Made by a program: the position numbers and the translations under genes
The notes under the pieces: model-generated
Told to the model about the DNA's origin: nothing
Database searches by the model: none
The model's input: only the letters and a program-made list of their open reading frames with translations
Part shown: in pieces, positions 5,911 to 14,184 of the stretch
Position numbering within the stretch: position 1 is the first letter of the stretch
Layout: every line of letters begins with the position of its first letter
NCBI GenBank assembly: GCA_945957495.1
Contig: CAMFLG010000031.1
Location: 1-14,184, forward strand
DNA from: an uncultured Pseudorhodobacter sp.
Lineage (GTDB): Bacteria > Pseudomonadota > Alphaproteobacteria > Rhodobacterales > Rhodobacteraceae
Reading direction: 5' to 3'
DNA length: 14,184 nucleotides

Positions 5911-6870
5911 ATGAGCGGTTTGTTGGCTTTGTTGGACGATGTTGCCGCGATTGCCAAGGTGGCAGCGGCCTCGGTGGACGATATCGCGGGCGCGGCGGCC
6001 AAGGCGGGGGCAAAAGCCGCCGGGGTGGTGATCGACGACACGGCCGTCACGCCGAAATATGTCCATGGCTTTGAAGCCAAGCGCGAATTGCCGATCATTG
6101 GCCGAATCGCCTTGGGTTCGATCAAGAACAAGCTGATCATCCTGTTGCCGCTGGCGATGCTGCTGGCGAATTTCCTGCCGCAGGCGATTACACCGCTGTT
6201 GATGATCGGCGGCGCCTATCTGTGTTTTGAAGGCGCCGAGAAGATCTTTCACGCGCTGTTTCCGCATGGCGATGCCGAGGTGGCCGAGGATTTTGATACC
6301 AAAGACCCGGTCCGGCTGGAAGAAGAGCGGATTTCAGGGGCGATCAAGACCGATTTCATCCTGTCGGCAGAAATCATGACTATCGCTTTGGCCGCGATTC
6401 CCGACAGCACCATCTGGGTCGAGGCGATCACGCTGGCCATTGTCGGCATTGTGATCACCGTCGGCGTTTACGGCAGCGTCGCACTGATCGTAAAGATGGA
6501 TGACATCGGCCTGTTCATGGCCCGGCGCGGTCGCCTTGGCCTGACCCGCAGTCTTGGGCGCGGGCTGGTGCGCGCGATGCCAAAGCTGATGGCGTTCCTC
6601 TCCACGCTTGGCACCGCCGCGATGCTGTGGGTCGGCGGCTCGATCATCATTCACGGGATGGAGGGGTTGGGTTTTGGCTGGCTGGGCCACCACATTGAAT
6701 CGTGGGCCGCAGGCGTGGCGCATCTGGCCCCGGGCGGGGTGGCGGTGGTTGAATGGCTGGCCAAGGCGGTGATGGACGGTATTTTCGGCCTTGCCATCGG
6801 TCTGATGATGATCCCGATTGCCACCCGCATCATCGGGCCGGTCTGGGACGCCCTGCGCAAAACGAAATAG
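5911..6870 (+). CDS. DUF808 (YedI-like) inner-membrane protein
   Basis: A 319-residue protein starting MSGLLALLDDVAAIAKVAAA, the highly recognisable opening of the DUF808 family (E. coli YedI). A GCGAGGGC stretch just upstream can serve as ribosome site. Hydrophobic stretches at about residues 73-100, 145-190, 225-250 and 280-312 predict several membrane spans. The family has no established function; some members are annotated as ABC-type or membrane proteins on weak grounds. It is divergent from gap2 and shares its operator region, so joint regulation is possible but not shown. A hairpin begins at its stop codon. Confidence 0.9.
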   Translation: MSGLLALLDDVAAIAKVAAASVDDIAGAAAKAGAKAAGVVIDDTAVTPKYVHGFEAKRELPIIGRIALGSIKNKLIILLPLAMLLANFLPQAITPLLMIGGAYLCFEGAEKIFHALFPHGDAEVAEDFDTKDPVRLEEERISGAIKTDFILSAEIMTIALAAIPDSTIWVEAITLAIVGIVITVGVYGSVALIVKMDDIGLFMARRGRLGLTRSLGRGLVRAMPKLMAFLSTLGTAAMLWVGGSIIIHGMEGLGFGWLGHHIESWAAGVAHLAPGGVAVVEWLAKAVMDGIFGLAIGLMMIPIATRIIGPVWDALRKTK

Positions 6871-6889
6871 GCCGCGCAACCGCGCGGCC
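6870..6889 (+). terminator. Hairpin ending the DUF808 gene
   Basis: GGCCGCGC (6870-6877), loop AACC and GCGCGGCC (6882-6889) form a perfect 8-bp GC stem that starts at the last base of the stop codon. No T-run follows, so it is an L-shaped or weak terminator. Confidence 0.65.
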
Positions 6890-6910
6890 CAATCTCAGGT
6901 TTCGGAAATT

Positions 6911-6934
6911 GGGGACGGATTGGAAATCCGCCCC
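6911..6934 (-). terminator. Hairpin ending the transketolase gene
   Basis: GGGG (6911-6914) and CGGATT (6916-6921) pair with AATCCG (6925-6930) and CCCC (6931-6934), with loop GGA and one bulged A. It lies 7 bases downstream of the tkt stop on the minus strand. It is followed by AATTT rather than a full T-run. Confidence 0.6.
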
Positions 6935-6941
6935 TTGGCCG

Positions 6942-8975
6942 TTACAGCAGCGCCTTTGCCTTGGCGACGGTGTTCTCCGCGGTGATGCCGAACTCTTTAT
7001 ACAGACGCTCCATCGGGGCCGATGCGCCAAAGCTGGACATGCCGACGAAGTCGGCCTTGCCATCGCGGCCACGCTCGCCCAGCAGCCAGCGGTCCCAGCC
7101 TTGCCGAACGCCCGCCTCAATCGCCACGCGCACGGCACCCGCAGGCAGCACGCGCTTGCGATAGGTCTCGTCCTGCGCCGCAAACAGCTCCATGCAGGGC
7201 ATCGAGACGACGCGGGTGCCAATGCCTTCAGCCTCCAGCATGTCGCGGGCTTTCAGCGCGATTTCCACCTCTGACCCGGTCGCCATCAGGATGACCTGAC
7301 GCTTGCCGGTGGCCTCGGCCAGAACATAGGCGCCCTTCGACACCAGGTTCTGATTGGTATGCACCTTGCGCACCGCAGGCAGGTTCTGCCGGCTCAGCGC
7401 CAGAACCGACGGCGTGGTCTTGGCGCTCAGCGCCAGTTCCCAGGACTCTGCCACCTCAACCAGATCGGCGGGGCGGAACACCATGGTGTTCGGCGTGGCA
7501 CGCGAAATCGCCAGATGCTCCACCGGCTGGTGCGTCGGGCCGTCTTCGCCCAGACCGATCGAGTCATGCGTCATGACATAAACCACCGGAACACCCATCA
7601 GCGCCGAAAGCCGCATCGCGGGGCGGGCATAGTCGGTAAAGCACATGAACGTGCCCGAATAGGGCCGCACGCCGCCATGCAGCGCCATGCCGTTCATCGC
7701 CGCCGCCATGCCATGTTCGCGGATGCCGTAGTAAACGTAACGGCCCTTGCGGTCCTCGGGGCTGAACACGCCCAGATCGGCGGTCTTGGTGTTGTTCGAA
7801 CCGGTCAGGTCGGCCGACCCGCCGATGGTTTCCGGCAAGACCGGGTTCACCGCCGCCAGCACCTTTTCACTGGCCGAACGCGTGGCAAGCTTTGGCATCG
7901 CCTCAACCGCCGCCTTTTTCACGCCCCGCACCGCTGCTGCCAGCTTTGCCGGAACGTCGCCCGCGAAGATCCGTGCGAATTCAGCCTGCTTCGCCGATGA
8001 AAGCGCGGCAATCCGCGCCTCCCACGCCGCACGGGCCGCAGCCCCGCGCGCGCCAAAGCCTTCCCACTGCGCCTTGATCGCCGCCGGCACCTCGAACGGA
8101 CCAGAGGTCCAGCCATAGGCCGCCTTCGCCGCCGCCATCTGTGCAGCATCCGTCAGCGCGCCATGGCCCTTGCTGGTATCCTGCGCAGCATGTCCCAGCG
8201 CGATGTGGGTGGCACAGGCAATCATCGCCGGGCGGGCAGAGGCCTTTGCCGCCGTGATCGCCGCATCAATCGCCACCGGATCATGGCCGTCACATTCGAA
8301 CACATCCCAGCCCGAGGCCGCAAACCGCGCCTTCTGATCGGTGATGTCCGACAGCGACACCTTGCCGTCGATGGTGATGCCGTTGTTATCCCACATCACG
8401 ATCAGGCGGCTCAGCTGCTGCTTGCCCGCCAGCGCAATCGCCTCCTGGCTCACGCCTTCCATCAGGCAACCATCGCCCGCGATGACATAGGTGTAGTGAT
8501 CCTGCACCTTGGCGCCCCAGCGCGCGCGCAGGTTCTCTTCGGCCATGGCAAAGCCCACGGCATTCGAAATCCCCTGACCCAGCGGCCCGGTGGTGGTTTC
8601 CACCCCAGCGACATGACCGTATTCCGGATGGCCCGCCGTGATCGCGCCCCACTGGCGGAAGTTCTTGATCTGCTCAATCGTCATGTCTTCGTAGCCGGTC
8701 AGATACAGCAGGCTGTAGATCAGCATCGACCCATGCCCCGCCGACAGGATGAACCGGTCCCGGTCCGCCCAGCGCGGCGCCTTGGGATCAAACTTCAGAT
8801 GCTTTTCGAACAGAACCGTCGCCACATCGGCCATGCCCATCGGCATGCCGGAATGGCCCGAATTGGCCGCAGCCACCGCATCAAGGGTCAGTGCGCGAAT
8901 GGCGGCAGCGCGCATCCAGTGGTCAGGGTGGCTGCTGCGAAGGGTCTGGATATCCAAGGCCGTTATCCTGTTCAT
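6942..8975 (-). CDS. tkt: Transketolase
   Basis: A 677-residue thiamine-diphosphate enzyme moving two-carbon units between sugar phosphates in the pentose-phosphate and Calvin pathways. Visible marks: NSGHSGMPMGMAD (38-50), SAGHGSML, the TPP/Mg motif beginning GDG (167-169) and ending at Asn197-Asn198 in DNNGI, and EHGMAAAMNGMA in the pyrimidine-binding domain. Length is normal (about 660-680). I took ATG 8973-8975 (MNRITALDIQ) as start. A TTG directly before it could extend the frame by one codon. There is no Shine-Dalgarno in front of ATG 8975; instead a tiny ORF with a good ribosome site ends in TGATG at this start, so translation may be coupled. Two GAPDH genes lie nearby on the same strand, beyond the divergent DUF808 gene. 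Confidence 0.96.
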   Translation of the reverse strand: MNRITALDIQTLRSSHPDHWMRAAAIRALTLDAVAAANSGHSGMPMGMADVATVLFEKHLKFDPKAPRWADRDRFILSAGHGSMLIYSLLYLTGYEDMTIEQIKNFRQWGAITAGHPEYGHVAGVETTTGPLGQGISNAVGFAMAEENLRARWGAKVQDHYTYVIAGDGCLMEGVSQEAIALAGKQQLSRLIVMWDNNGITIDGKVSLSDITDQKARFAASGWDVFECDGHDPVAIDAAITAAKASARPAMIACATHIALGHAAQDTSKGHGALTDAAQMAAAKAAYGWTSGPFEVPAAIKAQWEGFGARGAAARAAWEARIAALSSAKQAEFARIFAGDVPAKLAAAVRGVKKAAVEAMPKLATRSASEKVLAAVNPVLPETIGGSADLTGSNNTKTADLGVFSPEDRKGRYVYYGIREHGMAAAMNGMALHGGVRPYSGTFMCFTDYARPAMRLSALMGVPVVYVMTHDSIGLGEDGPTHQPVEHLAISRATPNTMVFRPADLVEVAESWELALSAKTTPSVLALSRQNLPAVRKVHTNQNLVSKGAYVLAEATGKRQVILMATGSEVEIALKARDMLEAEGIGTRVVSMPCMELFAAQDETYRKRVLPAGAVRVAIEAGVRQGWDRWLLGERGRDGKADFVGMSSFGASAPMERLYKEFGITAENTVAKAKALL

Positions 8976-9010
8976 CAAGGGAAAGTTGCAGGGTGCATAG
9001 CACCCCCTGC
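8975..9010 (-). promoter_or_regulatory. tkt leader: seven-codon ORF and hairpin
   Basis: On the minus strand AGGGGG (9008-9003) lies 4 bases before ATG 8998-8996, which opens the 7-codon frame MHPATFP. Its TGA (8977-8975) overlaps the tkt ATG as TGATG. The same bases form a hairpin: GGGTGC (8991-8996) pairs with GCACCC (9000-9005), extended by GCA/TGC, so the mini-ORF start and its ribosome site lie in the loop and stem. This may set tkt translation by reinitiation. The arrangement is seen directly; the function is inferred. Confidence 0.45.
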
Positions 9011-9138
9011 GGCAAGATCAAGCGTGGCCCGCAACCCGTTGAGCCAAAAGACAAGACCTTGCCTGCCGCATTGGGCTAAGATTGCCTGCGATGACGCCTT
9101 GTGTGATTCGTCGTTTGTCAGCATGAATAAGACACCAT

Positions 9139-9549
9139 ATGACAGCCAAAGAAACGACCGTCGGAAAGGGCTTGGGGCCAATGCAACAGATTTCAGAGTT
9201 GGAACGGCGCATCACCGCCGCACTCGAACGGATCGGGCGCGGGGTAGAAGGGCTGACGGCGGCCAACGCAGCCCCCTCTGCGATGCTGCCCGAAAGCGAA
9301 TTTGCCAAGCTGAACGACGTGCTGGATGAAGAGCGTATGGCCAACGCCCAGTTGAACGAACGCCTGCGCGTCCACCGTGATCGCGAGATGGCCTTGGCCA
9401 ATCAAGTCACCGATCTGACGGCGCAACTGGCCAGCCGCACCGCCGAACTGGCCGCCCTGCAGGCCGAACGCCGCGAAGAGGCGGCAGAGCTTGCCGATAT
9501 TCTTGCTGCCCTCAATCCCCTTATTGAAGAGGCCAACCGCCATGCCTGA
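9139..9549 (+). CDS. Coiled-coil protein encoded just before zapA
   Basis: A 136-residue protein with no catalytic motif. From about residue 50 to the end it has heptad-like runs (QLNERLRVHRDREMALANQV, then LTAQLASRTAELAALQAERR), so a long coiled coil is likely. Neither start has a strong ribosome site. ATG 9139 gives MTAKETTVGKG; the in-frame ATG 9181 gives MQQISELERRITAALERI, which looks more like the usual beginning of this protein in relatives and may be the true start. The 3' end overlaps zapA by 8 bases, so the two are co-translated and probably act together, perhaps in cell division. That role is inferred from position only. Confidence 0.78.
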   Translation: MTAKETTVGKGLGPMQQISELERRITAALERIGRGVEGLTAANAAPSAMLPESEFAKLNDVLDEERMANAQLNERLRVHRDREMALANQVTDLTAQLASRTAELAALQAERREEAAELADILAALNPLIEEANRHA

Positions 9550-9913
9550 TCTGGAAATCCTCATCGGCGGCCGCAGCTTTACCGTGTCCTGCCAGCCGGG
9601 CGAAGAACATTTCCTGCGCGGTGCCGCCGCCATGCTGGATATCGAAGCGCAGCCGCTGGTCGCCCAGATGGGCCGCCTGCCGGAATCGCGCATGCTGCTG
9701 ATGGCGGGCCTAATGCTGGCCGACAAGGCCGCCGCGGTCGAGGATGAGAACCGTCAGCTGAAACAGAAACTGGCAGAGCTTGAGGCCCGCCCCATACCCG
9801 AACGCGAAAAGGTCGAGGTGCCGGTGGTGCCCGCAGCCGTGCGCGAAACGCTCGCCGAAATCGCCGCCCGGGCCGAGGCGATGGCCGCCCGCATCGAAGA
9901 AATGACACCATGA
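9542..9913 (+). CDS. zapA: Cell division protein ZapA
   Basis: A 123-residue ZapA-family protein. ATG 9542 gives MPDLEILIGGRSFTVSCQPG, the family opening (xVxIxGxxYxlxc..ge). An upstream in-frame ATG (9491) lies inside the previous gene and was rejected. EHFLRGAAAMLD and MLLMAGLMLADKAAAVEDEN fit the helical domain, followed by a charged coiled-coil tail. ZapA binds and bundles FtsZ filaments at mid-cell. The gene starts inside the coiled-coil gene and overlaps the lipoprotein gene by ATGA at 9910-9913. The tail after residue 80 is Pro/Glu/Ala-rich and longer than in E. coli ZapA (109 residues). Confidence 0.87.
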   Translation: MPDLEILIGGRSFTVSCQPGEEHFLRGAAAMLDIEAQPLVAQMGRLPESRMLLMAGLMLADKAAAVEDENRQLKQKLAELEARPIPEREKVEVPVVPAAVRETLAEIAARAEAMAARIEEMTP

Positions 9914-10257
9914 CCCGGCGCCTATCTGGTCCGGTGCTGGCCTCTGTCTTGCTTGCAGGCTGTGTTCCGGGGGCAGCGCCGGTTGGCAATGCCACGCAAT
10001 ACATCTGCGCGGATGGCGCGCAGATCGCGGCGCTTTACGGCAAAGAGGGTGATGAGGACAATGTGATCCTCAGCTACCGCGGCGAAACCTTTCACCTGAT
10101 CCAGGAAATGTCCGGTTCTGGCGTCCGCTATGGCTGGCCATCGGATGGCTCGAACTACGTCTGGTGGACCAAAGGCGACAGCGCCACACTCTACTGGAAA
10201 GACGGCACCAAGGGCGGCGCGGAATCTGTGGTGCATGCCGATTGCGTGGCACAATAA
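9910..10257 (+). CDS. MliC-like lysozyme-inhibitor lipoprotein
   Basis: A 115-residue lipoprotein. The N-terminus MTRRLSGPVLASVLLAGC is a signal peptide with lipobox LAGC; lipidated Cys18. The mature part begins near QYICADGAQIAALY and contains SGSGVRYG and YVWWTKGDSATLYW, the conserved motifs of MliC/PliC (membrane-bound inhibitors of C-type lysozyme). Its Ser and Lys in these motifs are the residues known to insert into the lysozyme active site. A Cys near the start of the domain (ICADG) and one near the end (ADCVAQ) could form a disulphide. It overlaps zapA by ATGA, which is an unusual operon partner for this family. Confidence 0.87.
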   Translation: MTRRLSGPVLASVLLAGCVPGAAPVGNATQYICADGAQIAALYGKEGDEDNVILSYRGETFHLIQEMSGSGVRYGWPSDGSNYVWWTKGDSATLYWKDGTKGGAESVVHADCVAQ

Positions 10258-10284
10258 TCAAACAGCCTTTCCCGGCATTTGATT
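10256..10284 (+). terminator. Stem-loop directly after the lipoprotein gene
   Basis: AATCAAA (10256-10262) and TTTGATT (10278-10284) form a perfect 7-bp outer stem. GCC/GGC (10265-10267 with 10274-10276) forms an inner stem with loop TTTCCC. It starts within the stop codon and is followed by AAAATTTG. It is probably a terminator, though the T-run is poor. Confidence 0.5.
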
Positions 10285-10322
10285 AAAATTTGCCTTCATC
10301 TTGGCTAAAATACTCAGGGGGC

Positions 10323-10402
10323 GCGGGGGCTGGCCCCCGCTCCAACGCTCGGCCCATCTTTGCAGATTGGGCGTTCGGCGCTGACGACCTTCCCCCGGAA
10401 GG
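10323..10402 (-). terminator. Three successive hairpins downstream of grxD
   Basis: In the convergent gap between the lipoprotein gene and grxD there are three inverted repeats. GCGGGGGC (10323-10330) pairs with GCCCCCGC (10333-10340). GCCCA (10352-10356) and TCT pair with AGA and TGGGC (10368-10372) around a TTGC loop. CCTTCC (10388-10393) pairs with GGAAGG (10397-10402). On the minus strand the last one met (10340-10323) is followed by GCCCCCTGAGTATTTT, the best terminator candidate for grxD. Confidence 0.55.
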
Positions 10403-10417
10403 CCGTCCGGGCGCGCC

Positions 10418-10780
10418 TCACCCCGCGTTTGCGGCGCGGATCTTCTCGGCCGCTTCCTTGTCATAGGCAACGCCGTTGGCCTCGAACAGCGCATCCAACT
10501 CACCCGAAAGCGTCATTTCGGTGACGATGTCGCAACCGCCGATGAATTCACCCTTCACATACAGCTGCGGGATCGTCGGCCAGTCCGAGAAATCCTTGAT
10601 GCCTTGGCGGATTTCAGCATCCGCAAGCACGTTCACATCGGCAAACTCAACACCCATGTAATTCAGCACGCCCGCCACGCGGCTGGAGAACCCGCACTGC
10701 GGCATCATCTTGGTGCCCTTCATGAACAGCACCACGTCATTGTTCGTCACGGTGTCTTTGATCGTATCAAGTGCGGTCAT
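10418..10780 (-). CDS. grxD: Monothiol glutaredoxin, Grx4/GrxD type
   Basis: A 120-residue CGFS monothiol glutaredoxin. ATG 10778-10780 has AGGAC 7 bases upstream and gives MTALDTIKDTVTNNDVVLFM; the longer frame from 10804 lacks family resemblance. Marks: Lys21 in FMKGT, the active-site CGFS at residues 29-32, WPTIPQLYVKGEFIGGCDI at 67-85 (cis-Pro and glutathione site). These proteins carry a [2Fe-2S] cluster bridged by glutathione and pair with BolA proteins in iron-sulphur handling and iron sensing. bolA lies just upstream with a small ORF between, which supports that partnership. The A of its start codon sits in an ATGA overlap with the small ORF. Confidence 0.95.
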   Translation of the reverse strand: MTALDTIKDTVTNNDVVLFMKGTKMMPQCGFSSRVAGVLNYMGVEFADVNVLADAEIRQGIKDFSDWPTIPQLYVKGEFIGGCDIVTEMTLSGELDALFEANGVAYDKEAAEKIRAANAG

Positions 10781-10911
10781 CTTAGTGTCCTCATGTAGTG
10801 CCACCGTTCCACGCGGCGCATCCGCCGCCAGTAGCCGATTCCGTATTTTAGCGTGCCCCGAACGTCGCAGCAGATTGGGAAGGCGTCCACCAGGTCAAGG
10901 GCAGACAGCAT
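10777..10911 (-). CDS. 44-codon small ORF between bolA and grxD
   Basis: It runs from ATG 10909-10911 to TGA 10777-10779. GGAG lies 7 bases before the start, which is 4 bases after the bolA stop, and the stop overlaps the grxD start as ATGA. This spacing on both sides is what a real operon member shows. The peptide begins MLSALDLVDAFPICCDVRG and ends in a basic, aromatic stretch, YWRRMRRVERWHYMRTLR. It has a CC pair, no membrane span and no family I recognise. It may be a true small protein or a translated spacer that couples grxD to bolA. Confidence 0.5.
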   Translation of the reverse strand: MLSALDLVDAFPICCDVRGTLKYGIGYWRRMRRVERWHYMRTLR

Positions 10912-10915
10912 TCCA

Positions 10916-11158
10916 TCACTCCGGTGCTTTCGTGGTCAGGGCCAGCGCATGCAACTCGCCATGCGCGCCGTCCATCTTGCCCTTCAGGCTGGCGTAAACC
11001 GCCCGTTGTTGCTGCACCCGGTTCAGGCCCTTGAAACTGGCGTCGATCACCTCCGCCGCCCAATGATTGCCGTCCCCCGCCAGATCGGTGATGGTGATCT
11101 TGGCCTGCGGGAAGCTTTCCCGGATCAGGTTCTCGATATCTGTGGCCTGCATCGCCAT
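10916..11158 (-). CDS. BolA/IbaG family protein
   Basis: An 80-residue protein from ATG 11156-11158, with AGGAG 7 bases upstream. The second ATG, two codons in, is a minor alternative. GDGNHWAAEVIDASFKGLNR (28-47) and VQQQRAVYASL (48-58) are the family core, and the conserved C-terminal His is His70 in GELHAL. BolA/IbaG proteins form heterodimers with CGFS glutaredoxins through a shared [2Fe-2S] cluster. The grxD gene follows downstream, so the pair probably acts together. The name bolA or ibaG cannot be fixed by eye. Confidence 0.93.
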   Translation of the reverse strand: MAMQATDIENLIRESFPQAKITITDLAGDGNHWAAEVIDASFKGLNRVQQQRAVYASLKGKMDGAHGELHALALTTKAPE

Positions 11159-11182
11159 GGGTTGCTCCTTGGTTATGCCTGA

Positions 11183-11211
11183 AATGTAAGGCCGGGGCAG
11201 GGGGCCTGCAA
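11183..11211 (-). promoter_or_regulatory. Candidate promoter of the bolA-grxD operon
   Basis: On the minus strand TTGCAG (11211-11206) and TACATT (11188-11183) are 17 bases apart, in the 58-base gap after the acetyltransferase stop. The -10 is about 25 bp before the bolA start, giving a leader of roughly 18 bases. The match is moderate, and read-through from purL is not excluded. Confidence 0.4.
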
Positions 11212-11216
11212 GAGGG

Positions 11217-11695
11217 CTATGATGTATCCTTGCCAGACCATTCGTCGCGCATCAGCCCGAACAGCAGCAGATCCACCGACCGCCCCAAAATGGGCCGATA
11301 CCAATGCGCCCGCAGCCGCCCTTCCAGCACGAATCCCGCCCGTTCATAAACGCGCTGCGCCCGCAGGTTTTCGCCCGAGGTGTCCAGCCAGACCCGCTGT
11401 GCGCCCAGATCATCGAAGGCAAAGCGCAGCAGCGCCGCCACGAAATCGGCGCCACCGCCACCACTGGTCTGCGCCAGCGCAAGCCGGAACAACTCCACGC
11501 GGCCCGAGGCATCGCCAATCTCGCGAAAAATCGCAAAGCCGCCCTCGTCGCCCCAGATCAGCACCCGCGCGGCCTTGTCGTCCAGATACCGCGCCAGTTG
11601 CGCCTCATCATCATCGCCGATGAAGGGCGCGTTGGCCGGATCGGTGGTCAACCGCCGGATAAAGCCGAAATCCGCAGGCGTGGCCGGGCGCAAGT

Positions 11696-11699
<4 letters not shown>
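11217..11699 (-). CDS. GNAT-family N-acetyltransferase
   Basis: A 160-residue protein. The chosen start is GTG 11697-11699, which overlaps the purL stop as GTGA and gives VNLRPATPADFGFIRRLTTD, a normal GNAT beginning. The longer open frame upstream is antisense-like sequence inside purL. The acetyl-CoA loop region reads QTSGGGGADFVAALL in place of the Q/R-x-x-G-x-G/A pattern, and NLRAQRVYERAGFVLEG is the typical motif B segment with a Tyr. The substrate is not predictable. Position suggests co-translation with purL, but a role in purine synthesis is not implied. Confidence 0.85.
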
Positions 11700-13855
<2,156 letters not shown>

Positions 13856-13927
13856 CGACTATCTCCCATGGGGCAGCGGCATTTTGCAGCCGTTTAGGCC
13901 AAGGGGGGCAAAAGGGAAAGTGCCGAT

Positions 13928-13999
13928 GGCAGGGCACGCCGAAGAATTTTCGCAGAAATCCGATCTCTCACAGCAAACACTGTCGAAAATCTTCCTGCC
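13928..13999. repeat. Long-armed imperfect inverted repeat in the purL upstream region
   Basis: GAAGAATTTTCG (13941-13952) is nearly the reverse complement of CGAAAATCTTC (13984-13994), with one extra A. The outer GGCAGG (13928-13933) matches CCTGCC (13994-13999). The intervening 31 bases show no clear structure. It lies in the 206-base divergent region between purL and the YciI-family gene. It has no T-run next to the stem, so it may be a binding region or chance. Confidence 0.35.
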
Positions 14000-14061
14000 C
14001 CAGCGTCCTTGCTTTAGGATCACCGGCACATCCGCCCGTGTTCCCCATAAAGGAGACCAAG

Positions 14062-14184
14062 ATGCAATATATGGCGCTGATCTATACCGACCCCGCCCTG
14101 ACCCCGGAAATGGGCGCTTCGATGAATACCGAATATTTTGCGCTGAACACGCGCATGAAAGAGGCTGGGGTGATGATGTCGGGC
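14062..14184 (+). CDS. YciI-family (DGPF-type) protein, N-terminal part
   Basis: The first 41 codons to the window edge. ATG 14062 is preceded by AGGAG (14051-14055), 6 bases upstream. The beginning MQYMALIYTDPALTPEMGAS matches the KYMLLIY-opening of YciI-related/DGPF-domain proteins (older label: PhnB-like), often encoded beside ECF sigma factors. The DGPF motif would lie beyond the window. The biochemical role of this family is largely unproven. Confidence 0.75.
   Translation, partial: MQYMALIYTDPALTPEMGASMNTEYFALNTRMKEAGVMMSG

Noticed and set aside
8979..9138. 6S RNA gene near zapA
   Set aside because: 6S RNA is often near zapA, but neither this gap nor the zapA-lipoprotein overlap has room for or shows the long interrupted stem with central bubble.
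8163..9329. Long plus-strand open frame opposite tkt (388 codons)
   Set aside because: It is low-complexity Arg/His-rich sequence antisense to transketolase; high GC content creates such frames.

Overview
The window is a GC-rich stretch of ordinary chromosome from an alphaproteobacterium, most likely a member of the Rhodobacterales/Rhodobacteraceae. The protein families point that way: a PAS_5-type PAS protein, a yicC-gmk pair, two gap genes close to a transketolase gene, a short coiled-coil protein next to ZapA, a bolA/grxD cluster, and a DUF1127 micro-protein. High-GC codon use and many ATGA/GTGA stop-start overlaps fit the same group. I see no transposase, integrase, phage gene, CRISPR array, tRNA or rRNA.

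Layout. 1-141 is the 3' end of a class II DAHP synthase gene, closed by a strong bidirectional terminator. 195-809 (minus) is a PAS-domain protein with a perfect TTAA-N7-TTAA (CtrA-like) box upstream. 981-3045 (plus) is a tightly coupled operon: yicC, gmk and a gamma-carbonic-anhydrase-like gene, with 4-base overlaps. 3113-5719 (minus) is a carbon-metabolism block. It is transcribed as gap2, then a 47-residue membrane micro-protein, then gap1, then a terminator, then a separate DUF1127 micro-gene. 5911-6870 (plus) is a DUF808/YedI membrane protein divergent from gap2. 6942-8975 (minus) is transketolase. 9139-10257 (plus) is an overlapping three-gene set: a coiled-coil protein, zapA and an MliC-like lipoprotein. 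10418-11158 (minus) is grxD, a 44-codon small ORF and bolA. 11217-13855 (minus) is purL with a GNAT acetyltransferase overlapping its end. 14062 to the window end (plus) is the start of a YciI-family gene.

How the genes work together. The central block handles triose-phosphate and pentose-phosphate carbon. One GAPDH (gap1) keeps the Asp typical of NAD use. The other (gap2) has Ala there and two Arg near the coenzyme site, as expected for an NADP-using, gluconeogenic or Calvin-type enzyme. Four near-palindromic sites resembling TGTTAGCGCTAACA lie upstream of gap1, upstream of gap2 (two sites, 19 bp apart) and in the likely promoter of the DUF1127 gene. This looks like the operator of a LacI-family regulator of central carbon metabolism (CceR/PckR type, by recollection), and it would bring the DUF1127 micro-gene into that regulon.

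Most genes are conserved housekeeping functions. The less obvious content is small: three probable micro-proteins (53, 47 and 44 residues), a 7-codon leader ORF whose stop overlaps the tkt start, and the shared operator set. I found nothing that looks like a defence island or a wholly new multi-gene system.
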